A stretch of 64,000 bases of DNA from contig JBBDMV010000108.1 in the NCBI GenBank assembly GCA_040878115.1, forward strand, positions 1 through 64,000, in the 5' to 3' direction. The stretch is from JBBDMU01 sp040878115. GTDB taxonomy: Bacteria > Bacteroidota > Rhodothermia > Balneolales > Natronogracilivirgulaceae. Of this stretch, positions 8,579-18,208 are shown one piece after another. The position numbers and the translations under genes are program-made. The notes under the pieces were generated by a model. That model was not told the origin of the DNA, did no database searches, and was given only the letters and a program-made list of their open reading frames with translations. How positions within the stretch are numbered: the first letter of the stretch is position 1; each line of letters opens with the position of its first letter.

Positions 8579-9415
8579 TTATTTATTTGCATTCAGTTCC
8601 GCCAGATCTTTCATCAGTTCTTCATTGATGCCGTTGGTGGAAAAGCCGCCATCGTGGTATAGGTTCTGCATGGTTACTTTCTTCGTCAGGTCAGAAAATA
8701 AGGTGATGCAGTAATCGGCGCATTCATCCGCTGATGGGTTACCCAGGGGAGAAAGTTTATTGGCAAAATCGTACATGCCGTCAAAGCCTTTTATGCCGGC
8801 CCCGGCCGATGTCTTGGTTGGGCCCTGGGAAATGGTGTTGACCCGGATACCACGTTCGGCAACACGGCTGCCGAAGTTCCGGGCAATGCTTTCAAGCAGG
8901 GCCTTGGCATCATTCATATCGGAATACTTTGAAAATATACGCTGAGCGCCAACATAGGAAAGGGCAACAACGCTGGCATTGTCATTCAGGATGTCGGTCT
9001 TCTCATAGGCGTAGCTGAGTATTTTATGTAGTGATAAAGCTGAGATATCCAGGGTTTTTTGGAAATAGGCGTAATCCAGATCGGTGTATTCTTTCTTTTT
9101 GCGAATATTCGGAGACATTCCGATGGCATGTAAAATGAAGTCGATCTTGCCGAAGCGTTCTTTAACCTGCTCCATGAGCTTAGCTACATCTTCTTCGCTG
9201 GAAACATCACAGGGCAAGATTTCCGCACCGGTTTGTTCGCCCAGATTGTTAAGCTGCCCGAGACGGAGAGCAATAGGGGCATTGGATAGAGCAAACTCGG
9301 CCCCTTCACGATGGGCGGCAAGAGCGATGCGCCAGGCAATGCTGCGTTCATCCAGTGCTCCAAAAATGAGGCCTTTTTTTCCTTTTAATAATCCATATCC
9401 ATTCGTGTTGCTCAT
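8579..9415 (-). CDS. fabI: Enoyl-ACP reductase (NADH) FabI
   Basis: A 278-residue short-chain dehydrogenase of the FabI type, catalysing the last reduction of each type II fatty-acid elongation cycle. Seen are the FabI-type cofactor loop GLIFGALDERSIAW, the active-site Tyr...Lys pair in KYSDMNDAKAL (YxxxxxxK), the upstream tyrosine in ALSYVGA and the C-terminal LYHDGGFSTNG. The family is the target of triclosan and isoniazid-type inhibitors. It sits upstream of ruvC with a hairpin between. Length is typical and the ATG start is unambiguous. Confidence 0.96.
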   Translation of the reverse strand: MSNTNGYGLLKGKKGLIFGALDERSIAWRIALAAHREGAEFALSNAPIALRLGQLNNLGEQTGAEILPCDVSSEEDVAKLMEQVKERFGKIDFILHAIGMSPNIRKKKEYTDLDYAYFQKTLDISALSLHKILSYAYEKTDILNDNASVVALSYVGAQRIFSKYSDMNDAKALLESIARNFGSRVAERGIRVNTISQGPTKTSAGAGIKGFDGMYDFANKLSPLGNPSADECADYCITLFSDLTKKVTMQNLYHDGGFSTNGINEELMKDLAELNANK

Positions 9416-9514
9416 AATCTAGTAATTTTATGTGTAAGGGTAGTTTAAAAAAATCAATGAAGAATACTGATTGTCTTGGCAAGGTTCAACAGTAGTCGCT
9501 TCGATCAATCTGAA

Positions 9515-10981
9515 TTAGTGAGAACCGGCGTTCCTGATAACCTGGACCTGGAAGCGGACCATCTCTCCAAAGTTGCTCAAGGCCATTCGTTCGTTTGTAC
9601 CGTGTATGCGTTCGGAATCTTCATGGGTGGCACGTATGGGCCGAAAGCGGTACGTGTTTTTGGTTATTTTTTCATAATGCCGGGAATCTGTACCGGCTAG
9701 AAAAACGGATGGCGCCACGGCAACTTCATTGAAAACCTGATTAATGGATTGCATAATAGCTTTATAACCAAAATGGTCGACACTGGATATATTGGAAGGT
9801 TCCAATTCCCCGCTTAGCAGGTTGATCTTGACATTCAGGTCGTTCACGGTCTTGCGCACGTATTCTATGATACCCGAGATACTGTCGCGTGGGTGGATCC
9901 TGAAGTTTATAACCGCACGTGCATATACCGGCATAACATTATCCTTAACGCCAGACTCAAAAATGGTTGGTGCTATAGAGGTGCGCATAGCGGCATTGGT
10001 GGCAGGTATGGCGTTAAGTTGCTGTTTGACCAATGGACTGAAAAGCCACAGGTTAGTAAAGGCCATACGGTGTACAAAAGGAAGCTGTGGGGTAATAGCT
10101 TTAAACGTCAAGGCCAGAAGGTCCGATAGTTTACCGGGAATGGGGTTGGTCTCAAGTCGCTTGATGGCATTGCTGAGGATACCGATACTCGTGGTTTGAG
10201 GAGGCATTGAAGAATGTCCACCTTCACTTTCAACAGATAGCTCAAGGCTGAGGTAACCCTTTTCAGCAACGCCCACCAAAGCTACAGGCGATTGTATGCC
10301 CTCAAAGATGTCTTCCACAATGGGCAATCCTTCATCCAGCACAAAAGCTAAGTTAATATTTCGCTCTTCAAGCACATGCGCGATTTGGGCTGCACCGCGC
10401 GCTCCTCCGGTCTCTTCATCATGGCCAAACGCAAAATAAATGGTCCTTTTGGGCTGAAAACCTTCGGAGATTAAATGTTCTATACCTTCCATGATAGAAA
10501 TAAGGCCACCTTTGTCATCCATGGCGCCTCGTCCATATACATGTTCATCAGTAATTTTTCCTGAAAAGGGGGGGTGAAGCCAGTCTGCTTCCGTGCCGTC
10601 CTCTATGGGTACCACATCGTAGTGGGCCATCATCAGGATGGGATCTTCATCATCATCGGTACCTTGCCAGCGGTATAAAAGGCTGTACTCGTTTATTCGT
10701 TCTCTGGGAATGTTTTTATGTACTCCAGGATAAGATTCTTCCAAAAAACGAATGAACCCTTCGTACTCACCCGTATCCTGAAGGGCCTGGTCATGGGTAG
10801 TGATGCTTTTGTATTGAAGTGCTTTGGAAAGGCGGCGGGCAGCCTGTTTTATGTTGATGTTATGTAAAACAGGGTCAATGTTCTTTGTATTTTTTTTTGA
10901 AAATATGAGCGTGCGTATCAGCACAATGACGATCAGCAAAAAAAGGGAAACGACCAATCCCAGGCCGATGAGTTTTAGCAT
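9515..10981 (-). CDS. Membrane-anchored M20 family peptidase (PM20D1-like)
   Basis: A 488-residue metallopeptidase with an N-terminal hydrophobic anchor (about 3-28), so the catalytic part is probably exposed outside the cytoplasm. Zinc-site motifs are MAHYDVVP, GRGAMDDKGG, GHDEETGG, a VLDEGLP glutamate/aspartate segment and the C-terminal RATHEDSERIHG. The pattern is that of carboxypeptidase S/PM20D1 relatives, which cleave dipeptides or N-acyl amino acids. The substrate is unknown. Single gene, convergent to nothing. Confidence 0.9.
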   Translation of the reverse strand: MLKLIGLGLVVSLFLLIVIVLIRTLIFSKKNTKNIDPVLHNINIKQAARRLSKALQYKSITTHDQALQDTGEYEGFIRFLEESYPGVHKNIPRERINEYSLLYRWQGTDDDEDPILMMAHYDVVPIEDGTEADWLHPPFSGKITDEHVYGRGAMDDKGGLISIMEGIEHLISEGFQPKRTIYFAFGHDEETGGARGAAQIAHVLEERNINLAFVLDEGLPIVEDIFEGIQSPVALVGVAEKGYLSLELSVESEGGHSSMPPQTTSIGILSNAIKRLETNPIPGKLSDLLALTFKAITPQLPFVHRMAFTNLWLFSPLVKQQLNAIPATNAAMRTSIAPTIFESGVKDNVMPVYARAVINFRIHPRDSISGIIEYVRKTVNDLNVKINLLSGELEPSNISSVDHFGYKAIMQSINQVFNEVAVAPSVFLAGTDSRHYEKITKNTYRFRPIRATHEDSERIHGTNERMALSNFGEMVRFQVQVIRNAGSH

Positions 10982-11544
10982 AAATAGGTAATTGTATTAT
11001 TCAAAAAGCGGAATTTCCCAATATATTGATATTTGAAGTGAAATGTGAGCTATTGAAAAGTATGCTTTGAAGGAATTTATTTAATAGGCGTTCTGATGAA
11101 TGCCATTCAGTTTAAAAATCCCAAAATTGCATGCAGAGGATAAGGATAAAAAAAGTGCTTTTCTGATAAATATGGGCAAAAATATTTTTTTCAATTGGGT
11201 AGCAATTTGTGCAGAATTTAACAAACTTGGGCTTTTAAAAATTTGTGTACTTGATATCGTATTGGCAGAAAAAGCATAAATACCCTGGATTCAAGTTGGT
11301 GGCCCCGGTTATAGCAAAATATAAGTTTAATGAATAGACTAATAATCTTTAACACGGAATTCACATTTATTTGCCTCATTGCTTCGGGAATCCTGCAATA
11401 ACCCGATAGGCTATCAACCTTGACCAATCGGTTATCTGTATAGTTGCAGGATTGCCGGCTTTTTCAGAATAGATAAGCAGCAAATATCAGTTGCTTGTTT
11501 AAATACTTAAATAATAAAATCTTCTAATTAAAATAAAGATCTGC
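10982..11544. other. Intergenic region upstream of YtcJ-like gene
   Basis: About 560 bp with no supportable gene. A 69-codon minus-strand ORF at 11218-11427 has no ribosome-binding site or recognisable features. The region contains a nested inverted-repeat element at 11389-11453 and should hold divergent promoters for the M20 peptidase (leftward) and the amidohydrolase (rightward). Confidence 0.5.
11389..11466 (+). promoter_or_regulatory. Nested inverted-repeat element in 5' region of amidohydrolase gene
   Basis: AATCCTGCAA (11389-11398) and TTGCAGGATT (11444-11453) form a perfect 10-bp outer stem. Inside it TAACCCGAT (11399-11407) and ATCGGTTA (11427-11434) pair with one bulge, and GATAG/CTATC makes a small third stem. 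GCCGGCTTTTT follows. This looks like a structured leader or attenuator, or a large operator. I do not recognise it as a known riboswitch. Confidence 0.4.
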
Positions 11545-13302
11545 GTGTTTTATAAATCCTGGTTGTTTTTTGCTTTTTTAGGTTTACTAATCAGTGCTTG
11601 TTCATTTACTAATGGTGGCTCCACGGCTGACCTTGTTGTTGTAAACGGTCAGGTAGCGACTGTCGATAGTGAGTTTTCAAAGGCCGAAGCCTTTGCCATT
11701 CAAAATGGAAAATTTGTAGCTGTCGGTGACAACGATGAGGTGCAGAAGTTTATCGGAAACGAGACTCGTGTCATCGATGCCGAGGGAAAAACTATAATTC
11801 CGGGTTTAATCGAATCACATACGCATGCTACGGGTGTTGTAAATCGTGAGCTTTCAGCGGGTCGGGCCTATGAACAACTTGGATCTATTCAAGAGATCCA
11901 GGAATGGTTGGAAGTCCAGGTAGAGCAAACGCCGGAAGGGGGCTGGATCCAGCTCCCGCGTGCGGAAGTGACCCGTATAAAGGAAGGCCGGATCCCTACA
12001 TCTGAAGAGCTCGATGAGGTAACCCCGAATAATCCTGCGGTATTCAATTGGCAATATGCAGACCGCCAGATACAAGTATTGAACAAAGCGGCAATGGAAG
12101 CTGCCGGCATTACAAAAGATACACCTGTTCCGGAGGGTGGCAGGATTCAGCTGGGAAGCGATGGGGAGCCTACAGGAAGGGTAGAAGATAGTCCGGAATT
12201 GACAGAAAGGTTTTTGGAAAGCCAATCTTACACGGATGAAGAGTATCATGACGCCTTGGCACGATTGCTTAATCGTTATAATGAAGTAGGAATTACAAGT
12301 ATTTTTGAGCGAGGCAGTGATGAAGAAGGCTATCACTCCTTTCGAAAGCTAAAGGAGGAAGGACGCTTGACCGTTCGCGCTACGGTGACTATGCGTTTTT
12401 TAGGGTTAGACGGAACGATAGAGGGAGCAGAAGAAGCTTTCCAGGGGCTGTCATTGGAGTATGGTGAAGGTGATGATTGGGTGCGCGTCGGGCCACTTAA
12501 GTTTCGAATAGATGGAGGCGTCTTATATGGCACGGCATTTATGCGGGAACCTTATGGGGAAGCTTCCTTTGATCTTTATGGCATCGATGATCCTACTTAC
12601 CGGGGATCATCTGTGTTTACCCCTGAGCAGGTAGAAAATATTCTTCATGTGGGTCAGAGTTTGGGCTGGCAGATGTCTGCCCATGTAACGGGTAATGCTG
12701 GTGTAGACCTGGTCCTGGATGCCATAGAAGCTACAGACAACCTTGTAAACGATGATGACCATCGTTTTACACTTATTCATGCTTATTTTGCCAATCAGGG
12801 GACAGCCGAAAGAGTTGAGCGATTGGGTGTCGGCATTGATACTCAGCCTCCCTGGTATCATATGGATGGAGATGGCTTGCTTGGTGCGCTGGGTGAAGAT
12901 CGCCTCCGTCAGTTTATCGGCATTGGGGAGTGGCACGATGCAGGTGCCAAGGTCTCTATTAATTCTGACCATATGATGGGATTTGGCCCTAACTCGTCAC
13001 TCAACCCTTATAATCCTTTCCTTACGATGTATACTGTCATAACACGCCGCACCAGCAGCGGTGAGGTGATCGGCTCGGACCAAAAGGTTTCTCGTGAAGA
13101 TGCATTGCGCATGATGACGATAAATGCCGCATGGTTCAGCTTCGATGAAGAGCGGAAGGGATCAATTGAAGTCGGAAAGCTTGGTGATTTTGCGATCCTG
13201 TCGGACGATTTCTTTAATTGCGAAGAAGAAGAAATTAAAGATATTCAGTCACTTATGACTGTAGTAGGTGGTGAAGTTGTCCATGAAACAGATGGGGAAT
13301 AG
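11545..13302 (+). CDS. YtcJ-like amidohydrolase, lipoprotein
   Basis: A 585-residue metal-dependent amidohydrolase of the Amidohydro_3 group. An N-terminal lipoprotein signal ends in the lipobox LLISAC, so it is exported and lipidated. The catalytic barrel opens with the HxH motif in GLIESHTHA, and further histidines occur in MSAHVTGNAG, TLIHAYF and NSDHMMGFG. Substrates of YtcJ proteins are mostly unknown, and export is less usual for the family. The start is GTG at 11545. It is the first of three rightward genes (transporter, then oxidoreductase) with gaps of 100-220 bp. Confidence 0.88.
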   Translation: MFYKSWLFFAFLGLLISACSFTNGGSTADLVVVNGQVATVDSEFSKAEAFAIQNGKFVAVGDNDEVQKFIGNETRVIDAEGKTIIPGLIESHTHATGVVNRELSAGRAYEQLGSIQEIQEWLEVQVEQTPEGGWIQLPRAEVTRIKEGRIPTSEELDEVTPNNPAVFNWQYADRQIQVLNKAAMEAAGITKDTPVPEGGRIQLGSDGEPTGRVEDSPELTERFLESQSYTDEEYHDALARLLNRYNEVGITSIFERGSDEEGYHSFRKLKEEGRLTVRATVTMRFLGLDGTIEGAEEAFQGLSLEYGEGDDWVRVGPLKFRIDGGVLYGTAFMREPYGEASFDLYGIDDPTYRGSSVFTPEQVENILHVGQSLGWQMSAHVTGNAGVDLVLDAIEATDNLVNDDDHRFTLIHAYFANQGTAERVERLGVGIDTQPPWYHMDGDGLLGALGEDRLRQFIGIGEWHDAGAKVSINSDHMMGFGPNSSLNPYNPFLTMYTVITRRTSSGEVIGSDQKVSREDALRMMTINAAWFSFDEERKGSIEVGKLGDFAILSDDFFNCEEEEIKDIQSLMTVVGGEVVHETDGE

Positions 13303-13519
13303 TGGGCAGGCCAAAAGCCATAATTGAGAATCAGCGATTCTTGGAGGTAATCAATAAATCAGTTAAAATTTCCGGGTCTGGGCACAACTTAAAGAATAGA
13401 ATGCAACCGAAACTTCTTGGCACAGGCAACCCTCTGTGTAAAGGAGATATTTGCTATCCAACATGCCGTCCTGCGGGCCCGGTATTGAATCGTTTTTACC
13501 AAAACAAATAATAAATAAA

Positions 13520-15259
13520 ATGAATGATCAGGAAACTAAGTTCAGTGAAGAGTCCGCCGAACTAAAAGATGCACAACAAAGAGGTGGCTTAAGCAAATAC
13601 AAAACCTATGCCAGACTGGCTGGCCCCGGTTGGCTTCAGAGTGCTCTTGTGCTGGGTGGCGGTTCGCTGGCTGGAAGTCTCTATTTGGGTGTACTTACCG
13701 GAGTTAACGCGATTTGGCTACAACCGGTGGCAATGGTCCTTACCATTATCATGTTCGGTGCTCTGAGCTATGTGGTATTATCGACAGGCGAACGTCCCTT
13801 CCAGGCTATCAATAAGCATATCAATCCAGTATTGGGTTGGTCATGGGCCTTGGCTGCTTTGGTATCCTGCATGGTGTGGGCTATGCCTCAATATGCACTG
13901 GCATCGGCAGTGCTTCAGCAAAATCTGGCACCAGGGTTGCTTGGCGCAGACGGTCCGCTGGGGGATATGCTTTCAAAGGCAATCATTGCAGGATCGTTTT
14001 TTGTTTTGGTTACTGCTGTAGCATGGCGATATAGTGATTCCGGGCGAGGCGTCAAAATATTTGAATGGTCACTCAAAGTAATGATCTATATTGTCGTAGC
14101 CTGTTTTATAGGCGTGGTTGTGCGGCTGGCCCTGCTCCCGGGTGGACTGGACTGGTCCGGAATCTTGCAAGGAATTATTCCAGACCCCTCCCTTTTCTTT
14201 CGACCATCAGAAGGATTCATACCCTTTCTTGAGGGTATCCCCGTAGAATTTCGCGGGTTTTGGGAGGATGTGATCGTGTCAAGGCAGAGAGAGGTAATAA
14301 TAGCAGTTGCCGCGGCAGCAGGTGGAGTCAATGCCACCTTTTTGCTGGCCTATTCGATGTTACGGCGGGGATGGGGTAAAGAGTACCGTGGGCTGGCTAT
14401 TTTTGATCTTAGCACCGGCATGTTAATTCCCTTTGCTCTGGTTACTACCTGTGTTATCATAGCGGCTTCTCATCAATTTCATACTGCACCTCAACCGGGA
14501 TTCGTACCCATAGAAAACGGCCAGGAGATGGTTGTAGAGCCCTCCGAAGCCCACGTTCAGGAGTTTGAAGGGTTATTGGAGGATAGGATTTTGTTTGAGG
14601 CTTCCTTGTCAGGCAATGCTGAACTTTCTAGTGATGAAGTTGCCATACAAATGGGAGAGATCTCCGAGCCTGAACGGTTAATTGCCGCCACTTTATTAAC
14701 ACGGGATGCTATTGATCTGGCAACCTCTCTGGAACCTTTGACCGGAACATTATTTGCCAGGATCATCTTTGGCATCGGCATTTTAGGGATGACTATTTCG
14801 ACTGTTGTACTTCATATGTTAGTTTCTGGAATGGTAATCTGCGAAATGCTCGGACGCCCACATACCGGATGGACATTACGTATTGGATCCCTGGCAGCTG
14901 CCACGGGGATATTAGGCCCTTTTCTCTGGCAGAAAGCTGCGTTCTGGTTGGCGATACCAACCTCTATTTTTGCTTTTATCCTATTGCCAAGCGCCTATTT
15001 TACATTCTATCTTATGTTGAATAAGCGCAGCCTGATGGGTAAAGAAATGCCCTCCGGTTACCGCGGCCAGATACTGAATATCATCATGGTTTTGGTGATC
15101 ATCCTTTTTTCCGTGATTAGTGTATATGTAATCTGGACTAGCGCTGGCGTATGGGGATTAGCAGCTTTGGCGTTATTTCTTGCAGCCATAATCGCGGGAC
15201 ACTTTTCGGTTAAACATAATTCACAAAAGGTTGATGAATATCAGGGACACCATGATTAA
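13520..15259 (+). CDS. Nramp-like APC-superfamily transporter lacking the metal motif
   Basis: A 579-residue integral membrane protein with about 11-12 hydrophobic segments. The N-terminal GPGWLQSALVL and the spacing of the first helices match Nramp/SLC11 transporters. However, the canonical DPGN of helix 1 reads GGGS here, and the MPH of helix 6 is replaced by a GGVN-type sequence (AAAAGGVNATFLL). A hydrophilic insert of about 80 residues (around 330-410) separates two helices. It is therefore an Nramp-fold protein that probably does not carry Mn/Fe. Its substrate could relate to the sugar- or amide-acting enzymes around it. The ATG at 13520 is preferred over 13451, because the earlier start adds a non-family peptide. 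Confidence 0.82.
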   Translation: MNDQETKFSEESAELKDAQQRGGLSKYKTYARLAGPGWLQSALVLGGGSLAGSLYLGVLTGVNAIWLQPVAMVLTIIMFGALSYVVLSTGERPFQAINKHINPVLGWSWALAALVSCMVWAMPQYALASAVLQQNLAPGLLGADGPLGDMLSKAIIAGSFFVLVTAVAWRYSDSGRGVKIFEWSLKVMIYIVVACFIGVVVRLALLPGGLDWSGILQGIIPDPSLFFRPSEGFIPFLEGIPVEFRGFWEDVIVSRQREVIIAVAAAAGGVNATFLLAYSMLRRGWGKEYRGLAIFDLSTGMLIPFALVTTCVIIAASHQFHTAPQPGFVPIENGQEMVVEPSEAHVQEFEGLLEDRILFEASLSGNAELSSDEVAIQMGEISEPERLIAATLLTRDAIDLATSLEPLTGTLFARIIFGIGILGMTISTVVLHMLVSGMVICEMLGRPHTGWTLRIGSLAAATGILGPFLWQKAAFWLAIPTSIFAFILLPSAYFTFYLMLNKRSLMGKEMPSGYRGQILNIIMVLVIILFSVISVYVIWTSAGVWGLAALALFLAAIIAGHFSVKHNSQKVDEYQGHHD

Positions 15260-15367
15260 CCATTTGGTACATCAAAAAAAGAAATATAACTTTACAAGGC
15301 CATTTACTAAACTTTTTTAATTTAGCTGTCATTAATATTTTATAAAAAATCTATTTCCTTCAAGACT

Positions 15368-16702
15368 ATGAAAAATAATAATAATAAGTTCACTGGGGCC
15401 GATGGCGAAGTCAGGCTAATGACATTAAATCCTGGACATTTTCATGCTGCTCTAGTGCAGAAGAATATGCTTAACCAGGTCAGTCCAACTGCTAATATTT
15501 ATGCCCCGGAAGGTGCAGATCTTGATCTTCATCTCGAACGAATAAAAAGTTTTAATTCTCGGAAGGTTAACCCTGCTAACTGGCAAACCGAAGTTCACGC
15601 GAGCGCAGATTTTTTTTCGCGAATGCTTAAAGAGCAGCCTGGAAATGTAATGATTACGGCTGGCAATAATCGGGAAAAAGCAGAGTATATAAAACGAGCA
15701 GTAGATGCTGGCATCAATGTTCTTTCAGACAAACCTATGGTCATTAACAAAGAGGGTTGGGAACTTCTTGTATCAGCTTTCAGATCAGCTGCGCAGAATG
15801 ATGTTTTAATTTATGACATTATGACTGAACGTAATGAAATAACAAGCAACATTCAAAGGCGGCTGGCGCAAAATAAAAGTTTGTTCGGTGAGCTACAAAA
15901 AGGTAGCCCTGATAAACCTGCTATTGTTAAAGAAAGTGTACACCATCTCTTGAAAGAAGTCTCAGGGATACCGCTTCGTCGACCGCCATGGTATTTTGAT
16001 GTTAAACAGCAGGGGGAAGGCATTGTTGATGTAACTACCCATCTTGTCGACCTTTCCATGTGGGGAGCTTTTCCTAATCAGGTTATGGATTACCAGAAAG
16101 ATATTCAGATGCTAAAAGCCAGCCGCTGGCCAACGCAAGTATCCCTGAAGCAGTTTAATACTATGACAGGCGAATCACAATTTCCAGATTATCTGCAGGA
16201 TCAGGTAATTGACGGAGTGCTTCCTTTGTACAGCAATGGCGAAATACTATTTAAGCTTCGTGGCCATCATACACGCGTTTGGGTTAAATGGGACTATCAG
16301 GCAGCCGCTGGGGGTGGGGATACTCATTTTTCATTATTTCGTGGGACTCGATCTAGCCTGGTTATTCGCCAGGGTAAAGAACAAAACTTTAAAAGCACAT
16401 TATATGTAGAACCTTCTCAGGATGTTGATCATAAAGAGATCGATAAAGCTTTTAAAGATGCTGTTACCGCCTTACAAAATGAATATCCGGAATTAACTTA
16501 CAAGCCAGCTGAAAAAGGCTGGGAGCTTTCTATACCCGATAAATATTATCTCGGCCATGAAGCTCATTTTGGAACGGTAGCTCAAAATTATTACGGTTAT
16601 CTTGTTGATGGTAAGCTCCCGGATTGGGAAGTCCCGAATATGATCACGAAGTATTATGTAACCACACAAGCCCTGGAAATGGCATTGAAAAATGCTTCAT
16701 AG
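15368..16702 (+). CDS. Gfo/Idh/MocA-type oxidoreductase with Oxidoreduct_C domain
   Basis: A 444-residue protein of the group with a special C-terminal domain (Oxidoreduct_C-like). The N-terminal nucleotide-binding part is atypical, with TLNPGHFHAALVQK in place of a classic GxGxxG. The EKP-like motif appears as LSDKPMVI, and KESVHHLLKEVSG and VTTHLVDLSMW mark the catalytic centre. Such proteins use NAD(P) to oxidise or epimerise sugars and cyclitols. It lies 108 bp after the Nramp-like gene, probably in the same unit. No signal peptide. Substrate unknown. Confidence 0.85.
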   Translation: MKNNNNKFTGADGEVRLMTLNPGHFHAALVQKNMLNQVSPTANIYAPEGADLDLHLERIKSFNSRKVNPANWQTEVHASADFFSRMLKEQPGNVMITAGNNREKAEYIKRAVDAGINVLSDKPMVINKEGWELLVSAFRSAAQNDVLIYDIMTERNEITSNIQRRLAQNKSLFGELQKGSPDKPAIVKESVHHLLKEVSGIPLRRPPWYFDVKQQGEGIVDVTTHLVDLSMWGAFPNQVMDYQKDIQMLKASRWPTQVSLKQFNTMTGESQFPDYLQDQVIDGVLPLYSNGEILFKLRGHHTRVWVKWDYQAAAGGGDTHFSLFRGTRSSLVIRQGKEQNFKSTLYVEPSQDVDHKEIDKAFKDAVTALQNEYPELTYKPAEKGWELSIPDKYYLGHEAHFGTVAQNYYGYLVDGKLPDWEVPNMITKYYVTTQALEMALKNAS

Positions 16703-17004
16703 GCCGTATCTATAATATAATTTTGATTAATTAATTACCAGACTGACAAGTGTGACAGTATAGTACACGATCAAAATACCTTGGGTTGAGTTTCATTGTC
16801 GGTGGAGTGAATAACTAAAGGTATTCTTGGTTCTATAGATCGTCAGGCATTAGGCTATATTGTCATCTCTGACAAAGAAGAATATTATCCAAAGTAGTTC
16901 TTCCTCAAGGTCTGTTAAGGGTGTATTCGCCCAGGGTCTCCTTTTCGAAACCCTGGGTTGGACGCACGCGATTTAATGAAGCTGTTTAGCCGGTTAGGAT
17001 TTTA
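16703..17004. other. Convergent intergenic region with CCCAGGGT hairpin
   Basis: About 300 bp between two convergent genes. An 8-bp perfect hairpin (CCCAGGGT 16930-16937 / ACCCTGGG 16950-16957) lies about 50 nt past the stop of the leftward isomerase-like gene, but it has no U-run, so termination is only possible. Nothing else is evident. Confidence 0.4.
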
Positions 17005-17955
17005 TCAGGAGAAGGCATTTCTTAATACTTCCAGACTTTTTGGTACGGCAGTTTCAGGATCTTCTTTCCCTTCCATTTCCAGGGAAACAAACCCTTTAAA
17101 TCCAGCTTTTTCCAATATGGTAGCAATTCTTGGATAGTCCAAATCCAAGGTGTACCATTCTCCGCCACCATAGTAAGTTTTAGCCTGTACTATGCTGGCG
17201 TACGGAGCTAATTGTTCGATTTGGCTATAAGGATCTCCAACAAAGTTACCCGTATCCAGATTTAAACCCATCCAGGGAGAACCAGATAACGCTTTATAAA
17301 TGGCCAACAAACCATCTACTCTTGTAGTTAAACCCCAATGGTTTTCTAGTCCCAAAACCACTCCTTCTCTTTCTGCTTCAACCAGGCATTCCCCAATGGA
17401 ATCGATACACCACTGGAAGGCATTGTCTTCTGTATAGCCTTCTAAAGGAGGCTCTTGCCCTTTAACTTCCATCAATTCATCGAAAGATGGTATTGTTCCC
17501 CATCGACCTGAATTCAGCCGAATACTGGGTATGCCCAATTTTGCGGCCAGCTGGATACAATGTATGGTATGGTCAATAGCTTTTTGTCTTTCTGCCTTAT
17601 CGGGAGAAACAAAATCCTGGTGAATGGATAGCATCATTAAACCCAGCCCGTTTTCAAAAGCTAATCTCTTGAGTTTGTTTATGTAGGCTGTGGATTCCTC
17701 TGCCATCTGCCTATGTAGAATTTCTACCCCATCAAAGCCTAACCTTCCTGCATTCTCAATAACTTTTTCTATAGGGTATAGTTCTGATTTGAAATGCCAA
17801 TAAGAATAGGTGGATACCCCTATTCGGCTTTTTAATCCATTAGTTAACTTAGAGTTTCCCTGTTCTGCGAATGTAAGGCCAGGGAAAGTTAGGGCTGATG
17901 CTCCAATTAATCCTGCCTTTTTCAACCAGTTTCTTCTTGGATTATTATTTTCCAT
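17005..17955 (-). CDS. Exported sugar phosphate isomerase/epimerase-like TIM barrel
   Basis: A 316-residue xylose-isomerase-like TIM-barrel protein (AP endonuclease 2 superfamily). The N-terminus has a twin-arginine style signal, RRNWLKKAG, followed by a hydrophobic stretch and a cleavage-like LTFA, so it is probably Tat-exported. Metal-ligand positions are visible in GLENHWG, NLDTGNF and the final VSLEMEGKEDP. Family members isomerise or epimerise sugars, or act on 3-keto-glycosides. It is convergent with the oxidoreductase gene, and the shared theme suggests one carbohydrate pathway. That link is inference. Confidence 0.85.
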   Translation of the reverse strand: MENNNPRRNWLKKAGLIGASALTFPGLTFAEQGNSKLTNGLKSRIGVSTYSYWHFKSELYPIEKVIENAGRLGFDGVEILHRQMAEESTAYINKLKRLAFENGLGLMMLSIHQDFVSPDKAERQKAIDHTIHCIQLAAKLGIPSIRLNSGRWGTIPSFDELMEVKGQEPPLEGYTEDNAFQWCIDSIGECLVEAEREGVVLGLENHWGLTTRVDGLLAIYKALSGSPWMGLNLDTGNFVGDPYSQIEQLAPYASIVQAKTYYGGGEWYTLDLDYPRIATILEKAGFKGFVSLEMEGKEDPETAVPKSLEVLRNAFS

Positions 17956-18137
17956 AACATTAAGTTTAAGGTTTAAATAAAAGTAATGTAATTATAATAA
18001 GTGATTATTAAATTATAAAAAAATATTTATAATTTAATTTCAAAGATGTGCAAATTATCAACGGTTGATTACTTTATGGTCTTTAACCCTGTTGCCACTT
18101 ATATCCTTTACAGACAGAATTCTTTTTTATTTAAATT

Positions 18138-18175
18138 AAAAAGCCTGTTGACAGTCTTAACCGCCAACAGGCTTT
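18138..18175 (-). terminator. Rho-independent terminator of mdh
   Basis: An 11-bp perfect stem (18140-18150 / 18165-18175) with a 14-nt loop is followed on the minus strand by TTTTTAATTT. It lies about 35 nt beyond the mdh stop codon. Confidence 0.8.
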
Positions 18176-18208
18176 AGGAAGTCTTGTTACTTATGTAGTT
18201 ATATTCCG

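Noticed and set aside
11218..11427. 69-codon minus-strand frame upstream of the amidohydrolase gene
   Set aside because: No ribosome-binding site, no recognisable domain, Cys- and Ile-rich composition typical of noncoding A+T DNA, and it crosses the inverted-repeat element.
13302..13511. 69-codon plus-strand frame between the amidohydrolase and transporter genes
   Set aside because: GTG start overlapping the previous stop, no family features, and it overlaps the non-family upstream extension of the transporter frame.
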